From contig JAICKM010000156.1 of assembly GCA_025927935.1 (NCBI GenBank), forward strand, positions 1-11,326: DNA of 11,326 bases, read 5' to 3'. Below, one piece after another: positions 1 through 6,938 of the stretch. The first letter of the stretch is position 1, and every line of letters begins with the position of its first letter. A program made the position numbers and the translations under genes. This stretch comes from Chloroflexia bacterium (GTDB lineage Bacteria > Chloroflexota > Chloroflexia > QHBQ01 > JADMIH01). A model generated the notes under the pieces. It was not told the DNA's origin. It saw nothing but the letters and a program-made list of their open reading frames with translations, and did no database searches.

Positions 1-441
1 CGGCTCATTGAGCGGCGTGTACCAGCGCACCAGGCTGCCGTAGCGCCGGGCAAATGCTGCGGCATAGGCGGCGACGGCCTGCGGATACTCGTCGCTGATG
101 AACTCGCGGCGCAGCCAGAACGGGCAGCCGTAATGCATCAGGTCGATGATCGGCGTGATGCCCAACTCCTGGACCAGATAGGGGATCACCTGGTCGGTCC
201 ACTGCCAATCGAACTCGCTCGGCAGCGGCTCGACGCGATACCAGGGCACGCCCCAGCGCAACGCCTGCACGCCCAGGTCGCGCGCCAGAGCCAGGTCGTC
301 GCGCCAGTGGTCGTAGTGGCCCATCAACTGGTATTCGTCCAGCGCGCGGTGGCCGGTCCGCGTCTGCGGCACAAAGGTATCTTCGATCCCGCTGGCCCAG
401 ATGAAATCTTCGGACCGCGGCCCCAGGGTGAGATCAGGCAC
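1..441 (-). CDS. GH1-like glycoside hydrolase, N-terminal part (cut by window edge)
   Basis: This is the N-terminal 147 residues of a retaining glycosidase of the GH1 type; the rest lies beyond the left edge. The last visible residues, WYTPLNEP (140-147), are the GH1 acid/base motif, with E146 the expected proton donor. Before it come the usual (beta/alpha)8 landmarks: LGVQALRWGVPWYRVEP (56-72) and GITPIIDLMHYG (94-105). There is no signal peptide, so it should act in the cytoplasm. The start is GTG at 441-439, preceded by GGAG (448-451) with 6 nt spacing. It lies 20 bp after the stop of the upstream gene, which is also GH1-like and aligns along its whole visible length, so the two are tandem paralogues in one operon. 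The barrel strand carries HYG where classical GH1 enzymes have HWD or HFE, so this is a divergent clade. Substrate is unknown; beta-glucosidase or beta-galactosidase would be guesses. Confidence 0.85.
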   Translation of the reverse strand, partial: MPDLTLGPRSEDFIWASGIEDTFVPQTRTGHRALDEYQLMGHYDHWRDDLALARDLGVQALRWGVPWYRVEPLPSEFDWQWTDQVIPYLVQELGITPIIDLMHYGCPFWLRREFISDEYPQAVAAYAAAFARRYGSLVRWYTPLNEP

Positions 442-461
442 ACTTATCTCCGTTGTTGGCT

Positions 462-1736
462 TCAGGCGCTGCGCCGGGTGCGGCCCATCGGCGTCAGCAC
501 CGCGCGGACGCGGACGGCGGCTTCCTCGGACGCCAGCGGCCCCACGGTGTCGGCTTCGGGCAGCGCGATATTGCGGCGGAACAGGTCGACCAGCGCCGTG
601 GGGGTGCGCACCAGCCGGTCGCCCTCCCAGTGCAGCGCCCACATGCCGCAGGGATTGATGTTGAGGTTGCGCACGCGCAGGGCGGTGTCCCAATCGACAT
701 GGTCGATGGCGCCGTAGTAGGTCAGGCCGAAGACAGGAGTACCGGCGGCGCGCGCCAGCCGGGTCTGCTCCACAAGCTGCTCGATCCAGCGCACGCGGTC
801 CTCCACCGGCCCGCCCACATTCGTCTCGGCGAGGATCACCGGGATGCCGCCATAGCGCGTGGAATACTGGCGGGCCATCTCCGCCCACCCGTTCTGATTG
901 GTCGCCGTCTCGTCGATGCGCTCGCCGTTGGGGCCGCGGCGAAGTTGATGCTCGGAGTGCTGGTAGTAGTCGAGGCCCAGAATATCGAGGCGCACCGGGT
1001 TGCGCAGAAACCACTCCATCTCCCACTCCGAGGTGCCGTTGCTCACCATGTATTCCCACATCGGGTGTTCGCGCGTGACCAGGCCCTGATAGAGATCGTG
1101 CACCAGGAAGCGGCGCTCGGTACGGAAGTCAGCCTCCTCCTGAAAGGCGCCGTCCACCGAGTGATAATATTCGCAGGTGTCGGGGATCATCATCAGCGCG
1201 TCGGGGCGCACGCGGCGGATCTCGGCCATCGAGCGGGCCACGCCCTCGCTGACGTTCTTGATCGCCCGCACGGCGTTGCGGTCGCCGCGCAGGAAGGGAT
1301 ACCAGATCGCCCACTCTGCACCGAACGTCGCGCAGATGTACGGCTCGTTGGTGGGCGTGTAGTACGTGATATGCGGATAGCGCTCAGCGAAGGTCTTGGC
1401 GTACCAGCTTTGCATCTCGCCGAAGATCGGGTTCATGAGGCCGCCCTCGATCCAGAGCGGCGTGCCATAGTGGAACATGTCCACGATGGGCGTGATGCCC
1501 AGCGTCTCCAGGAGATCGAGCGCCTGATCCGTCCAACTCCAGTCGTAGACATGCGGCTGGGGATTCACGCGGTGCCAGGGGATGACATAGCGGATCATAG
1601 TGATACCTACGTCGCGCAGGCGCTCGATGTCGCTGGCCCACCAGCGATAATGCTGCGTCTCGGCCAGTTCATCCGCGCCGTACTGCGGGAAGGCCGAGCA
1701 CTCAAACCCGGTCATCCATTGGAATTCCGTGCTCAC
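462..1736 (-). CDS. GH1-like glycoside hydrolase, complete
   Basis: A 424-residue (beta/alpha)8 glycosidase, slightly shorter than the usual 440-470 residues of GH1. The acid/base motif is YTPTNEP (126-132) with E131. The best nucleophile candidate is E304 in VILAETNVGG (300-309), which differs from the classical TENG. Other barrel landmarks are GITMIRYVIPWHRVNP (44-59), GITPIVDMFHYG (80-91) and LDILGLDYYQHSEH (250-263). It has no signal peptide and is probably cytoplasmic, acting on imported oligosaccharides. The start is GTG at 1736-1734 with AAGGAG (1742-1747) 5 nt upstream. It sits 99 bp after the secreted GH43 gene, across two hairpins, and 20 bp before the second GH1-like gene. The order of motifs resembles GH1-type domains that occur fused to sugar-nucleotide reductases in some bacteria (recalled, not searched); no reductase domain is present here. 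Family is fairly sure; substrate is not known. Confidence 0.87.
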   Translation of the reverse strand: MSTEFQWMTGFECSAFPQYGADELAETQHYRWWASDIERLRDVGITMIRYVIPWHRVNPQPHVYDWSWTDQALDLLETLGITPIVDMFHYGTPLWIEGGLMNPIFGEMQSWYAKTFAERYPHITYYTPTNEPYICATFGAEWAIWYPFLRGDRNAVRAIKNVSEGVARSMAEIRRVRPDALMMIPDTCEYYHSVDGAFQEEADFRTERRFLVHDLYQGLVTREHPMWEYMVSNGTSEWEMEWFLRNPVRLDILGLDYYQHSEHQLRRGPNGERIDETATNQNGWAEMARQYSTRYGGIPVILAETNVGGPVEDRVRWIEQLVEQTRLARAAGTPVFGLTYYGAIDHVDWDTALRVRNLNINPCGMWALHWEGDRLVRTPTALVDLFRRNIALPEADTVGPLASEEAAVRVRAVLTPMGRTRRSA

Positions 1737-1741
1737 ACCTG

Positions 1742-1747
1742 CTCCTT
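1742..1747 (-). promoter_or_regulatory. Ribosome binding site supporting a GTG start
   Basis: The minus strand reads AAGGAG, 5 nt before the GTG at 1736-1734. No better ATG start is seen nearby, so this site decides the start of the complete GH1-like gene. Confidence 0.75.
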
Positions 1748-1753
1748 ATGGAA

Positions 1754-1825
1754 CGCCCGCGCGACCGGTACTCCCTATCGCGCGGGCGGTTGCCGGGCGG
1801 ACGGATGCGGCATCCGCCTGCCCGG
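1754..1825 (-). promoter_or_regulatory. Two adjacent intercistronic hairpins after the secreted GH43 gene
   Basis: Two inverted repeats fill most of the 99-bp gap between the secreted GH43 gene and the GH1-like gene. The first pairs 1754-1764 with 1778-1788, a perfect 11-bp GC-rich stem with a 13-nt loop. The second pairs 1793-1808 with 1810-1825, a 16-bp stem with two mismatches folding on a very tight turn. In the direction of transcription neither is followed by a T-run, so they do not look like standard intrinsic terminators. They more likely protect the 3' end of the upstream message or lower expression of the downstream genes. The structure is seen in the sequence; the role is inferred. 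Confidence 0.6.
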
Positions 1826-1835
1826 TGGTTAGGCG

Positions 1836-3659
1836 TTAATCGCCGTTATTGTCGCCGTGGTTCACGCGATAAACACGGACATAGTCGAAGTTGGCGGTGA
1901 AACCGGACCCGCCCATCGAGACGAGACCGATGCGGGCACCTGGCTCCAGGTTGTGAGTCCAGGTGCCGCCGCGCACCCAGAACTGGCCGTTGTTGCTGGT
2001 GTAGGCGGTGTACTGTTCTTCGCCCGCGTGCATGGTCTTCACCACCCGCAGCCAGGTCCAGTCGCCCGGAGGCCCGACCACGGTGTTGCCGTAGCGGGGA
2101 TAGCCGGCGGGCACCGGGAACAGTTCCTTGGCGAATTCCGTCTGCCGCGTATTCCAGATCGAGACGCTACTGAGCTTGATGAAGTTGTCGTCGTCGTGGT
2201 ACAGGACCAGGCCCGCCTGCACATAGTTGAAGCAGCAGCCGTCCGCCGGCACATTGAGATGAACCTTGGTCTCCACGGCGTAATTGCCGTTCGGCGCCGG
2301 TTCGGTCAGTACCGAGGCGTTGTTGCTGTCTACATACAGGTCCGCACTCTGCGTGTCGAAGTTGAAGGTGCCGCCTCCCACACTGTAGGTGCCAAGCGCC
2401 GGTGGGCGCACCCAGGACCACTGCGAACTCAAGGTTGTGCCGTTGAACTCATCGCTAAGCGGGTTGATCTGGTTGCCGGGCTGCGCCAAGTTCGGCGGAT
2501 GTGGCTTGTAGCGATCGCGCTGACCGGGTTGCGCTGCCGGGGCCGGCATGGGCTGATCGGAAGCCCAGTTGCCCGCGCGCACCGTGGGCCAGCCGTCGAT
2601 CCAGTCCAGCGGGTCCATCAGCACCGGGCGCTTGGTGAAGCCCACGGCACCTGCGAAGTAAGGATCGGTCTGATCGACAGCATGATAGAGGAACCAGTCC
2701 TGGCCGTCGAAGTCGGTGAAAACGGCATTATGACCGGGGCCGACCCAGCGGTTGCCGTTCATGGAGATCACCGGGGTGCCGCCCGTACGGCTGTCCAGCA
2801 ACGAGACGCCCTCCTGGTCAACATACGGACCCAGCACGTTGGCCGAGCGCCCGACAAACACGCTGTAGCCGGTCAGCGGGCCATTGCAGCAATTAGTCGC
2901 CGACGCGAACAGGTAGAAATAGCCGTCGTGCTTGAAGATGAAGGTGCCTTCGTAGCGATTATCAATCGTGATCTGGGTCTGGCTGGCCGGGTCGGAATGC
3001 AGCCCGTCCGGCGAGAGTGTCCTGGCCCAGACGCCGCCGAAATAGCTGCCGTAGAAGATGTATCTCTGCCCGTTGGCTTCGATCACCGATGGGTCAAAGA
3101 TCCACCGTCCGTTCGGTTCCACGACCGGCGCTCCGGAGTCCGTCCAGGGACCTGTCGGACTGGGGCTGGTGGCGACGCCGATGGCGCTGCCGCCGGCGAC
3201 CGTGTCGGACGCCGTGTAGTACAGGTAATACTGGCCGTTGAAGTAGTGGATATCCGGCGCCCAGAGACCGGCGTCACTCCTGACCCACGCGGGCTTAGCC
3301 TGGAAGGCGTCCCCGACATAGGTCCAGTTCACCAGGTCTAGCGATTTTAGCATCGGGATCAGGTGGAAGTTGAACCCCCCGCCGGGAGTCTTATCTTGAT
3401 CGTTGAGTGGGTCGGTTGTGCAGTAAATATACCAGTAGTTGTCGCCGGGTGTCTGCCCATGAATGATGGATGGGTCGGCGCAGCTTTCGACCAGGCCGTC
3501 GCCCGGAATCTGGATATGCAGCGGGTTGGTATAGGTGCCGGAGTTGGGGCTACTGGCCTGAGTGCCCGCGGCCTGCGCGGGAGCGACGAGCAGGGCCAGC
3601 GCCAGGATGCATACGGAGAGCGCGAGCCAGCGTGTACGAGAAAGAAGAGATCCCAGCAT
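1836..3659 (-). CDS. Secreted GH43 arabinanase-like enzyme with C-terminal beta-sandwich domain
   Basis: An exported 607-residue inverting glycosidase. Residues 1-31 form a signal peptide with a hydrophobic core ending in APAQAA. The GH43 five-bladed propeller spans about 40-365. Expected catalytic residues are visible: base D62 (CADPSI), pKa modulator D189 (IFDPS) and acid E237 (RYEGTF). GPGH (H310) matches the conserved GH43 histidine. The stretch NCCNGPLTGYSVFVGRS recalls the CC...VGRS signature of arabinan endo-1,5-alpha-L-arabinosidases, which favours arabinan or arabino-oligosaccharide as substrate. A linker rich in Pro, Gln and Ala (about 370-398) leads to a concanavalin-like beta-sandwich (about 400-600; SDEFNG at its start) of the DUF1349 or GH43 C-terminal type, probably structural or carbohydrate-binding. 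The start is ATG at 3659-3657, because AAAGGAG lies 7 nt before it; an ATG six codons upstream has no ribosome site. It follows the lipid-anchored GH43 gene by 103 bp. Exact specificity is uncertain. Confidence 0.9.
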   Translation of the reverse strand: MLGSLLSRTRWLALSVCILALALLVAPAQAAGTQASSPNSGTYTNPLHIQIPGDGLVESCADPSIIHGQTPGDNYWYIYCTTDPLNDQDKTPGGGFNFHLIPMLKSLDLVNWTYVGDAFQAKPAWVRSDAGLWAPDIHYFNGQYYLYYTASDTVAGGSAIGVATSPSPTGPWTDSGAPVVEPNGRWIFDPSVIEANGQRYIFYGSYFGGVWARTLSPDGLHSDPASQTQITIDNRYEGTFIFKHDGYFYLFASATNCCNGPLTGYSVFVGRSANVLGPYVDQEGVSLLDSRTGGTPVISMNGNRWVGPGHNAVFTDFDGQDWFLYHAVDQTDPYFAGAVGFTKRPVLMDPLDWIDGWPTVRAGNWASDQPMPAPAAQPGQRDRYKPHPPNLAQPGNQINPLSDEFNGTTLSSQWSWVRPPALGTYSVGGGTFNFDTQSADLYVDSNNASVLTEPAPNGNYAVETKVHLNVPADGCCFNYVQAGLVLYHDDDNFIKLSSVSIWNTRQTEFAKELFPVPAGYPRYGNTVVGPPGDWTWLRVVKTMHAGEEQYTAYTSNNGQFWVRGGTWTHNLEPGARIGLVSMGGSGFTANFDYVRVYRVNHGDNNGD

Positions 3660-3666
3660 CAGTATG

Positions 3667-3673
3667 CTCCTTT
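3667..3673 (-). promoter_or_regulatory. Ribosome binding site that decides the GH43 start
   Basis: The minus strand reads AAAGGAG, 7 nt before the ATG at 3659-3657. The site lies inside the coding sequence that would result from the upstream ATG at 3677-3675, so the shorter protein is preferred. Confidence 0.75.
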
Positions 3674-3723
3674 GCATAGCGGCGTAACCGCACAGCGATG
3701 ATGATGAGCCAACAGGTCAATAC

Positions 3724-3761
3724 CCGGTCCGGCGAGGCGCGCGCCCACCCCACGGGACCGG
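3724..3761 (-). promoter_or_regulatory. Intercistronic hairpin between the two GH43 genes
   Basis: CCGGTCC (3724-3730) pairs perfectly with GGACCGG (3755-3761) around a 24-nt loop that itself contains the palindrome GGCGCGCGCC (3736-3745). It begins directly after the stop codon of the lipid-anchored GH43 gene. A related inverted repeat, GGGACCG/CGGTCCC (about 3778-3796), lies just inside the end of that gene. No T-run follows in the direction of transcription, so an mRNA-stability or attenuation role is more likely than termination. Confidence 0.45.
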
Positions 3762-3762
3762 C

Positions 3763-4968
3763 TCAGGGCATTGGTTGGGGACCGGTGGTCGGTCCCTCAA
3801 CATGGGGTTTGCCATCCGGCCAGTTCACCCGGTCGATCCACATGAGCCGGCTGTCGCCGCGACCCCCCGCCACCGCCTGCCAGACGTGGTAGACGATCCA
3901 CGTTTGATCGCCGACCTGGATCAGCGCCTGGTGGCCGGGACCGATAACCAGCGGCGGGTCCATGTGGCTCTTCAGAATGGGGTTTTCGGGCGCGTCCTGG
4001 CAGGGACCGGTGGGCGCCTGGCAGGTGGCATAGCCGACAGCGTAGTCCGCGCCGCCGTAGTCGTTGCCCGAATAGAACAGATAGTACTTGCCGTCGTGCT
4101 TGAACATGGTCGGCGCCTCGATGACATGGCCCTCCCAGTACTCGTCGTTGCTCACCAACTGGGTGGGCTGGCCGGTTACTTGCAGACCGTCGGGGCTTAG
4201 CTCCTGCACATAGATGTAGGTGGTGCGCCCGCAACAGTTGCCGTCGTTCTTGAAGTAGAGATAGAGCTTATCGCCATCCTGGAACGGGTCCGGGTCGATG
4301 GTGCCGCCCTCGTCCGCCTGGCACACCAGCGGATGATCATTGCTGTCTTTGAAGCGCCCATCGGGCGTATCGCTCACCGCCACGCCCACGCATTGCTTAT
4401 CCGACGTTTTGTCGCGGGCGGTGTAGTACATCACATACTTGCCGCCGATGGCTATAACTTCGGGCGCCCAGACGAGGTTGCCGCCGATCTTCGCCCAAGA
4501 CGGCAGCGCGGGCATGGCGTCGCCCTGCACACTCCAGTGGACCAGGTCGGGCGAGGTGGCGCGCTGGATGTTCTTTCCCGCGCCGTTCGTCGCGTAGGCA
4601 TAGTACCGATCGCCCGCCTTTAAGACGAACGGATCGGGGAAGTCGCGGGTCAGCACCGGGTTCGTGAAGGTCGGCCCGGTGACCACGGTCGTGGGCGCCA
4701 CCGTGGCGCCGGCAGTGGCTGCGGTCGTGGCCGCAGCGGTAGCTGCGGTCGTGGGGGCGGCAGCGGTTGGGCTGGCTGCCGCGGGCGCCGCCGTGGTGGC
4801 CGTAGCCGCACTCGCCGCTGGGGGCGGCGCCACGGTCGGGGTCGGCGCCCCACAGCCGGCGGTGATCAGCGCGAGCAGCCCCAGCAGGCTACCAAGCAGG
4901 AGCCGCGCGGAACCTGCGGCGCGGGAGGCCGCCGGGGTCCCCGCGCCGCGCGATAGGAATAGCCGCAT
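3763..4968 (-). CDS. Lipid-anchored GH43 glycosidase
   Basis: A 401-residue GH43 enzyme exported as a lipoprotein. The N-terminus has arginines, a hydrophobic stretch and the lipobox LITAGC, with C39 as the lipidated residue. A low-complexity Ala/Thr/Pro spacer (about 41-97) would hold the enzyme away from the membrane. The GH43 propeller spans about 99-395. Expected catalytic residues are base D112 (RDFPDPF), modulator D225 (GTIDPDPF) and acid E284 (VIEAPTM); GPGH has H346. NLVWAPEV and KYVMYYTA are typical propeller-blade motifs. Likely activities are alpha-L-arabinofuranosidase, exo-arabinanase or beta-xylosidase; the sequence alone does not choose. The ATG start has AAGGAG (4974-4979) 5 nt upstream. 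It begins 15 bp after the stop of the MalG-type permease, so it is translated with the transporter genes, which suits a surface enzyme that feeds the binding protein. It is shorter than the other GH43 enzyme here and lacks the C-terminal sandwich domain. Confidence 0.9.
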   Translation of the reverse strand: MRLFLSRGAGTPAASRAAGSARLLLGSLLGLLALITAGCGAPTPTVAPPPAASAATATTAAPAAASPTAAAPTTAATAAATTAATAGATVAPTTVVTGPTFTNPVLTRDFPDPFVLKAGDRYYAYATNGAGKNIQRATSPDLVHWSVQGDAMPALPSWAKIGGNLVWAPEVIAIGGKYVMYYTARDKTSDKQCVGVAVSDTPDGRFKDSNDHPLVCQADEGGTIDPDPFQDGDKLYLYFKNDGNCCGRTTYIYVQELSPDGLQVTGQPTQLVSNDEYWEGHVIEAPTMFKHDGKYYLFYSGNDYGGADYAVGYATCQAPTGPCQDAPENPILKSHMDPPLVIGPGHQALIQVGDQTWIVYHVWQAVAGGRGDSRLMWIDRVNWPDGKPHVEGPTTGPQPMP

Positions 4969-4983
4969 GCGTTCTCCTTCGGA

Positions 4984-5865
4984 TCAGCCCTTCAAGCCGG
5001 TGGTCGCCACGCTCTGGACGATAAAGCGTTGCAACCCGATATAGAGAATCAGCACCGGTACCGCGGCGATCACCGCGCCGGCCATCATCTGCCCGTACTC
5101 CGAGGTATAGGCGCCCTGCAACGTGCGCAGCCCCGGCGGCAAGGTCAGCATGTCCGACTTCTGCAAGATCAGCAGCGGCCACAGGAAGTCGTTCCAACTG
5201 GCCAGGAAGGTGATGATGCCGAGCGTGGCGAGCGCGCCTTTCGCCAGCGGCAACACTACCCGGTAGAAGATCTGGAACGACGAGGCGCCGTCGATCAAGG
5301 CGGCTTCCTCCAACTCCTTGGGCAAGGTCTCGAAGAACTGGCGCAGAAAGAAGACCCCGAACACGCCCGCCAGCCCCGGCAGGATCACGCCCAGGTAGTT
5401 GTTGAGCAGGCCGACATGATAGATGGTCAGGAAGTTGGGCACCAGGAACATCAGCCCCGGCAGGAAGAGCGTCGCCAGCATGATGGCGAAGATAATCTTT
5501 CGGCCAGGAAATTCCAGGCGCGCATAGGCGTAGGCGGCCAGGGAGTCGATGAACAGCGTCAGCACGGTCACGGCCGCTCCCACACCGACGCTGTTGACGA
5601 ACCAGCGGGCAATCGGCGTGCTGCCGTTGTTGAACAGCCGCTCATAGTTGGCTAAGGTGAACGTCTTGGGGATCCAGTAGATCTGGGCGCTGAACCATTG
5701 CGATTTGGGCTTGAGCGATGTAGAGACCATCCACACCAGGGGCAGCAAGATCACGATCGCGATGGCGATCAGCACCACGTAGATCAGGATGCGGCCCACG
5801 ATTTTCTGCGTATTGGGACCAACCGACGGGGGAGCCGTGGGCTGGGCCTGGGTCACGGTTGCCAT
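4984..5865 (-). CDS. CUT1 sugar ABC transporter permease, MalG type
   Basis: An inner-membrane subunit of 293 residues that imports oligosaccharides with its partner permease, a binding protein and an ATPase. About six membrane segments are visible (roughly 24-46, 88-112, 122-144, 155-177, 211-231 and 258-279). The EAA loop that docks the ATPase is at about 187-206 (EAALIDGASSFQIFYRVVLP), with the conserved glycine at 193. The short first periplasmic loop and the TSLKP motif near residue 50 fit the MalG or UgpE branch. The ATG start has a very strong AAGGAGGT site (5871-5878) 5 nt upstream. It begins 15 bp after the stop of the MalF-type gene and ends 15 bp before the lipid-anchored GH43 gene, indicating tight cotranscription. 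The sugar carried is inferred from the neighbouring GH43 enzymes, not from this protein. Confidence 0.95.
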   Translation of the reverse strand: MATVTQAQPTAPPSVGPNTQKIVGRILIYVVLIAIAIVILLPLVWMVSTSLKPKSQWFSAQIYWIPKTFTLANYERLFNNGSTPIARWFVNSVGVGAAVTVLTLFIDSLAAYAYARLEFPGRKIIFAIMLATLFLPGLMFLVPNFLTIYHVGLLNNYLGVILPGLAGVFGVFFLRQFFETLPKELEEAALIDGASSFQIFYRVVLPLAKGALATLGIITFLASWNDFLWPLLILQKSDMLTLPPGLRTLQGAYTSEYGQMMAGAVIAAVPVLILYIGLQRFIVQSVATTGLKG

Positions 5866-5870
5866 GCGGC

Positions 5871-5878
5871 ACCTCCTT
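5871..5878 (-). promoter_or_regulatory. Near-consensus Shine-Dalgarno site of the MalG-type permease
   Basis: The minus strand reads AAGGAGGT, 5 nt before the ATG at 5865-5863. It is stronger than the AAAGGTGG site (6841-6848) of the MalF-type gene just upstream. Confidence 0.7.
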
Positions 5879-5880
5879 CG

Positions 5881-6834
5881 TTAGTCGCGCTGGCGGAAGA
5901 ATTTGAAGTTCAAATACGAGATGACGATCATGATGGTGGCGACCACCACGGACATCGCGGCGCCGGTGCCCTGGCGGCTGCGGCCAAAGGCTTCGGTATA
6001 GATGCGCATCATGACCGGCTCGGTGCCGCCGCCACCATCCGGCAGGCCGGGGCCGCCGTTGGTCATGATGAACGGCTGGCCGAACAGGTTGAAGGACGCG
6101 ATGATGGTGATGGTGACGATGAACAGCAGCACCGGCTGGAGCGTCGGCAGGGTGATCTTCCAGAAGGCTTTCCAGCCCGTGGCCCCGTCGAGCGCCGCCG
6201 CTTCATAGAGAAAGTCGGGGATGTCCTGCAACGCGGCGAGCAGGATGATGGTGTTGAAGCCCATCGTCCACCAGACCGTACAGACCACGATGGCAACCCA
6301 GGCCCACGGCAGGCTGGAGAGCCATTGCGGTTGGAATAGGTGCCACTCGAACAGGTAATGGTTGATCAGGCCGCCCTGGCTCTGGAAGATCCACCACCAG
6401 AGCAACCCGGCCACCGCCACCGAGAGCACCCAGGGCGCGAAGTAGATGGCCCGGAAGATATTACGCCCCGGCGTCTTCGTGTTGAGCAGCACGGCCAGCA
6501 GCAGCGGGATCACGACGAGCATCGGTACGCTGTAGATCACGAACTTCGCTGTGTTGCCCAGCGAGTTCCAGAACGTATGGAAGTCCACGCTGCTCGGTGT
6601 AAACAGGTTGATGTAGTTGGTGAGGCCGACGAACTTGGTGGCAGCCGGCCGCAGATAATCGGACTCGAACAGGCTGATATACAGCCCGTTGAAAAACGGG
6701 TAACCGACGAAGATCGCGAACAGGACGAGGTGCGGCAGGATGAAGAGATAGGGTACCCAGTTCAACCGCGGCTTACTGCCGACACTGGGCGCGGCCACCG
6801 CTACCGCCTCTCGCCGCTGGGCCGTTGTCGCCAT
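5881..6834 (-). CDS. CUT1 sugar ABC transporter permease, MalF type
   Basis: A 317-residue inner-membrane permease that pairs with the MalG-type protein. It begins with a cytoplasmic tail of about 25 residues, then about six membrane segments (roughly 27-49, 97-118, 130-151, 177-200, 234-256 and 289-308). The EAA loop is at 211-230 (EAAALDGATGWKAFWKITLP). The sequence PFIMTNGGPG (254-263) is a common CUT1 motif in the periplasmic loop before the last membrane segment. It lacks the large extra periplasmic domain of Escherichia coli MalF, as is usual for the wider UgpA, LacF and MsmF branch. The ATG start has AAAGGTGG (6841-6848) 6 nt upstream. It follows the binding-protein gene across a 104-bp gap that holds two strong hairpins, and its own stop is 15 bp before the next permease. 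Confidence 0.95.
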   Translation of the reverse strand: MATTAQRREAVAVAAPSVGSKPRLNWVPYLFILPHLVLFAIFVGYPFFNGLYISLFESDYLRPAATKFVGLTNYINLFTPSSVDFHTFWNSLGNTAKFVIYSVPMLVVIPLLLAVLLNTKTPGRNIFRAIYFAPWVLSVAVAGLLWWWIFQSQGGLINHYLFEWHLFQPQWLSSLPWAWVAIVVCTVWWTMGFNTIILLAALQDIPDFLYEAAALDGATGWKAFWKITLPTLQPVLLFIVTITIIASFNLFGQPFIMTNGGPGLPDGGGGTEPVMMRIYTEAFGRSRQGTGAAMSVVVATIMIVISYLNFKFFRQRD

Positions 6835-6857
6835 TGCTGCCCACCTTTCTCAGCGGA

Positions 6858-6927
6858 GGGTGCGCCGGCTGAGCGCTGGCGCACCCGATGCAACCGGTGT
6901 GCCCGCCGGAGCGGGCACACCGGTTGC
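6858..6927 (-). promoter_or_regulatory. Tandem strong hairpins between binding-protein and permease genes
   Basis: Two perfect inverted repeats lie in the gap. Transcription meets first a 17-bp stem, GCAACCGGTGTGCCCGC (6890-6906) with its complement at 6911-6927, around a 4-nt loop. It then meets a 9-bp stem, GGGTGCGCC (6858-6866) with GGCGCACCC (6878-6886), around an 11-nt loop. Neither is followed by a T-run on the minus strand. The position equals that of the REP elements between malE and malF in Escherichia coli, which protect the upstream message so that more binding protein than permease is made. That role here is inferred. Confidence 0.75.
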
Positions 6928-6938
6928 GTTCGTTGGCG

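Noticed and set aside
453..1832. Long plus-strand open frame opposite the complete GH1-like gene
   Set aside because: It is antisense to a gene with clear catalytic motifs. Its translation shows no recognisable domain and the skewed composition typical of a shadow in GC-rich DNA.
1857..3341. Long plus-strand open frame opposite the secreted GH43 gene
   Set aside because: The opposite strand encodes a signal peptide and all three GH43 catalytic residues; the plus-strand product matches nothing I know.
3660..3677. Upstream ATG start for the secreted GH43 gene
   Set aside because: The AAAGGAG site lies within those six codons and is correctly spaced for the ATG at 3659-3657.
6858..6927. Intrinsic terminator after the binding-protein gene
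   Set aside because: There is no T-run after either stem on the minus strand, and the permeases downstream need to be transcribed; partial attenuation or stabilisation fits better.
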